Positions 62,343-64,000 of a stretch of DNA of 64,000 bases are shown here, in pieces. The first letter of the stretch is position 1. Every line of letters starts with the position of its first letter. Below the pieces are notes generated by a model, which worked only from the letters and a program-made list of their open reading frames with translations, searched no databases and was not told where the DNA came from. Origin of the DNA: Nitrospira sp. (lineage in GTDB: Bacteria; Nitrospirota; Nitrospiria; Nitrospirales; UBA8639); the NCBI GenBank assembly GCA_028819435.1, contig JAPPLK010000089.1, forward strand, positions 1 through 64,000, in the 5' to 3' direction. The position numbers and the translations under genes are program-made.

Positions 62343-62684
62343 CCCCGTGGCCTAGTTTTTGGGGGAGGACTACTCGTATGGAAGCCCTCCCATCGCTCCA
62401 GGGACCACGAACTACTCTTCCGACGGTTCAGCAACTTAGCAATAAGGATCCAAACGACGGACCCAAGCGAGAAGTCTTATCTGATATGGATTCGAGACCG
62501 TCTTCTGATCGAAGCAGATGAGTCGCCCGTTTATTGTGCGCTGGAAGCGGATTGTGATAATGAAGTCAGGCGTGCGTGGGGACGAGACAAGGACGTGGTT
62601 CACATCGGATTCTGGTACCGACTGACGATGAATCTCTTACGACACGCTGAAACGGAATTCAAAACCGTTGCCTCTGCTTCCTGA
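62343..62684 (+). pseudogene. decayed reading frame with protein-like sequence
   Basis: A frame open from 62343 to TGA 62682-62684 (113 codons) has no ATG/GTG near its start. The translated middle and end read like a real protein: DHELLFRRFSNLAIRIQTTD, SYLIWIRDRLLIEADESPVY, RAWGRDKDVVHIGFWYRLTM. Upstream of 62343 the frame is blocked by TGA at 62340-62342. I interpret it as the 3' remnant of a gene broken by mutation or insertion, or a protein whose start lies in the GC-rich region through a frameshift. No family recognised. Confidence 0.4.
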
Positions 62685-62852
62685 TCGCTTCATTCAGTTC
62701 CCAGCCTCACACTCTTAACTCTCATTCCCGTTGTAAAGTAAATTTTTCACCGAAAACGGTTGACTTTCGTTCGATCGTGATTATCTTGTCAGTCGAGTCG
62801 TCCCATGACCGTTACGCGCCCTTCACCTAAACTATCGAGAGGAGGATGTCGA

Positions 62853-63083
62853 ATGCCAAATCCGAAGAATTTCTGGACTCAGCAACGTCAGGACGGGAAG
62901 TGGGAATCGAAACGGGAAGGGGCTGACCGCCCTTCCAAGGTGACCGACACGCAAGCCGAGGCGTGGAAATACTCCAAGGAACAAGCCAAAGATGAGAGAG
63001 GCGAAGCCTACCTCAAAGGACGGGATGGACTGATCCGCGAGCGAAACACGTATGGCAAGGACCCGCGGTCAATTCCAGGATAG
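62853..63083 (+). CDS. DUF2188-like small protein
   Basis: 76 residues from ATG 62853 with GAGAGGAGGAT upstream. MPNPKNFWTQQRQDGKWESKREGADRPSKVTDTQAEAWKYSKEQAKDERGEAYLKGRDGLIRERNTYGKDP has the W-x-V/E-K-EGA...T-x-x-EA...A...EAYLKGRDG-I-ERNTYG order of DUF2188 proteins. They are small, often duplicated, and of unknown role. Confidence 0.75.
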   Translation: MPNPKNFWTQQRQDGKWESKREGADRPSKVTDTQAEAWKYSKEQAKDERGEAYLKGRDGLIRERNTYGKDPRSIPG

Positions 63084-63223
63084 AATCGGCGGGCGGAAGA
63101 GGGCTCCTGGTTCTCCTGCCATCCCTCTTCCGCTCCCTTCTGGGCCATGCCGGGGAAGCGACTCACATATAAGGATTGACGGGAAATTAAAACCCGCGTT
63201 GTTAGTTGAGAGGAGGATTTACA

Positions 63224-63499
63224 ATGAGTCAATCGTTCGCCATTCAAAGAGGTTTTTATAGAATTGTCTCCATCTCCTACGAACAGATGGCATGTAAAGG
63301 CTTCCAGTCAGGCCAAGTGGCGATCACAGGCCTTTCGTGTATCGTTGAACATGCCCTTGATGAACACGGACCTCGGACCCAAAAACATTTGACGCTTGGC
63401 CCGATCCCGTTCGTGTATTACTGGGAGGAGGCGGTAAATGACGAAGTCCGTTGGAGACTATCGGATCGGCTCGATCAAGAACAGGGGGTACGGAATTGA
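63224..63499 (+). CDS. small hypothetical protein
   Basis: 91 residues from ATG 63224, with the same type of leader (GAGAGGAGGATTTACA) as the preceding DUF2188 gene. Sequence MSQSFAIQRGFYRIVSISYEQMA has no recognised family. It is soluble and mixed in composition. The strong ribosome binding site and spacing support it. Confidence 0.5.
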   Translation: MSQSFAIQRGFYRIVSISYEQMACKGFQSGQVAITGLSCIVEHALDEHGPRTQKHLTLGPIPFVYYWEEAVNDEVRWRLSDRLDQEQGVRN

Positions 63500-63668
63500 C
63501 CGCGAAGGGGTAACGCGGTAGGATACTCACCGTCGCTTGGGATCGTCTGTGTCTCCGCCAGGGTCTACCGACGATCCCGGATGACATTTTGAAAAATGCC
63601 TCTCAAGAGGAGGCTTTCGTGCGTCCTAACAAAAACCTAATGGCCGGGCAGCCAGGAAGGAGTTCGTC

Positions 63669-63854
63669 ATGGACTTTCGCCATTATGAGGAAACCTGTGC
63701 CGACTGTCAACTTGTTAATGATTTGAAAAAAGTGTTTGACGTTCTATCTGGTCTGCATCTAGGGGTCCCGCATTGGTTCTTCTATGACGACGATGCCTTC
63801 GTTGGCTGGATGCCCCAATGCCGAATTTTACAAGTTTTAAGACAACAAGCATGA
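63669..63854 (+). CDS. very small hypothetical protein
   Basis: 61 residues from ATG 63669 with a GGAAGGAG ribosome binding site. MDFRHYEETCADCQLVNDLKKVFDVLSGLHLGVPHWFFYDDDAFVGWMP includes a CADC pair that could bind metal. No family recognised. It stops three bases before the convergent thermonuclease-like gene. Confidence 0.45.
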   Translation: MDFRHYEETCADCQLVNDLKKVFDVLSGLHLGVPHWFFYDDDAFVGWMPQCRILQVLRQQA

Positions 63855-63856
63855 GG

Positions 63857-64000
63857 CTAGCGGGGGTGGCGTTTCCGCCACTCCTCCGGCATGATAAACG
63901 CACCTACCCAAATGCCCCGTTTCTCCTCTCGCGCCTCTTCTTCTTCCGGTATGTACGCCTTGGAATGCTTGCGATATGCCACGGCATAGCCATTCACCAC
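63857..64000 (-). CDS. C-terminal part of a thermonuclease-like (SNase) protein, cut by the window edge
   Basis: The minus frame ending at TAG 63857-63859 reads VVNGYAVAYRKHSKAYIPEEEEAREEKRGIWVGAFIMPEEWRK. G-x-A-x-A-Y-(x)n-SKAY...EE-A...K-RGIW-G-F-x-P-WR is the C-terminal signature of staphylococcal-nuclease-like domains. 47 residues are visible; the catalytic Arg/Glu/Arg region lies outside the window. Such proteins are secreted or lipid-anchored nucleases. Confidence 0.75.
   Translation of the reverse strand: MVNGYAVAYRKHSKAYIPEEEEAREEKRGIWVGAFIMPEEWRKRHPR

Noticed and set aside
1-64000. tRNA, rRNA or riboswitch genes
   Set aside because: No cloverleaf with a GTTCRANNC arm in a tRNA context, no rRNA sequence and no recognised riboswitch was found by eye; covariance-model search would be needed to exclude them.

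Overview
The window looks like part of a Nitrospira-type chromosome (phylum Nitrospirota). The reasons are a 14-kb complex I operon with two NuoM subunits and an extended NuoL lateral helix, a DabA/DabB-type inorganic-carbon module next to SulP and NhaD transporters, and several families of dispersed palindromic repeats. The assignment is by inference from gene content; no rRNA, tRNA or CRISPR array was recognised.

Layout. (1) 1-6.1 kb is an AT-richer accessory block: the tail of a probable XRE antitoxin, a DUF3800 protein, a restriction-modification set (ribbon-helix-helix protein, Eco57I-like adenine methylase, convergent phospholipase-D-fold nuclease) and a HEPN-like protein. (2) 6.2-20.2 kb is one minus-strand complex I operon in the order nuoA-B-C-D-G-I-J-K-L-M-M-N. 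nuoE, nuoF and nuoH are absent from it. (3) 20.7-32.2 kb is mixed: a 2OG-Fe(II) oxygenase-like protein, an EF-hand protein, a PriA homologue whose helicase motifs have all decayed, a second small restriction-modification set (PD-(D/E)XK protein, DPPY methylase, RHH protein), an HtrA/DegQ protease and an NhaR-like LysR regulator. (4) 32.4-36.4 kb carries HlyD, TolC and an ABC membrane domain without its ATPase; the HlyD gene has an in-frame amber codon. (5) 36.5-43.1 kb is a DAB-type operon: a NuoL-like subunit, a second divergent antiporter-like subunit, DabA, and a PII-like protein. It is followed by a lipoprotein gene and, on the opposite strand, SulP and NhaD transporters. Together these form an inorganic-carbon and sodium-cycle neighbourhood. 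(6) 47.8-52.3 kb has a DUF3365 c-type haem protein and a CHASE3-HAMP-PAS histidine kinase with a sigma54-dependent response regulator. (7) 52.5-55.3 kb is an mshN-mshM-mshL-like set in which mshL lacks its 5' part. (8) From about 55.26 kb to the right edge the content changes. A 1501-residue STAND/NACHT protein with an N-terminal nuclease-like domain starts 237 bp from the broken mshL. It is followed by 2.3 kb of gene-poor, GC-rich, hairpin-rich DNA, a decayed reading frame, three short genes with strong ribosome binding sites, and the end of a thermonuclease-like gene.

How it fits together. The complex I genes, DAB module, SulP and NhaD belong to energy and carbon supply in an autotroph. The left edge, 27-28.6 kb and the region right of 55 kb look like defence or mobile insertions. 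The most unusual items are the STAND protein at the broken mshL, the ATPase-dead PriA, the four-gene DAB operon with a degenerate third membrane subunit, and the complex I operon lacking H, E and F but carrying a visible 26-residue duplication in NuoL.
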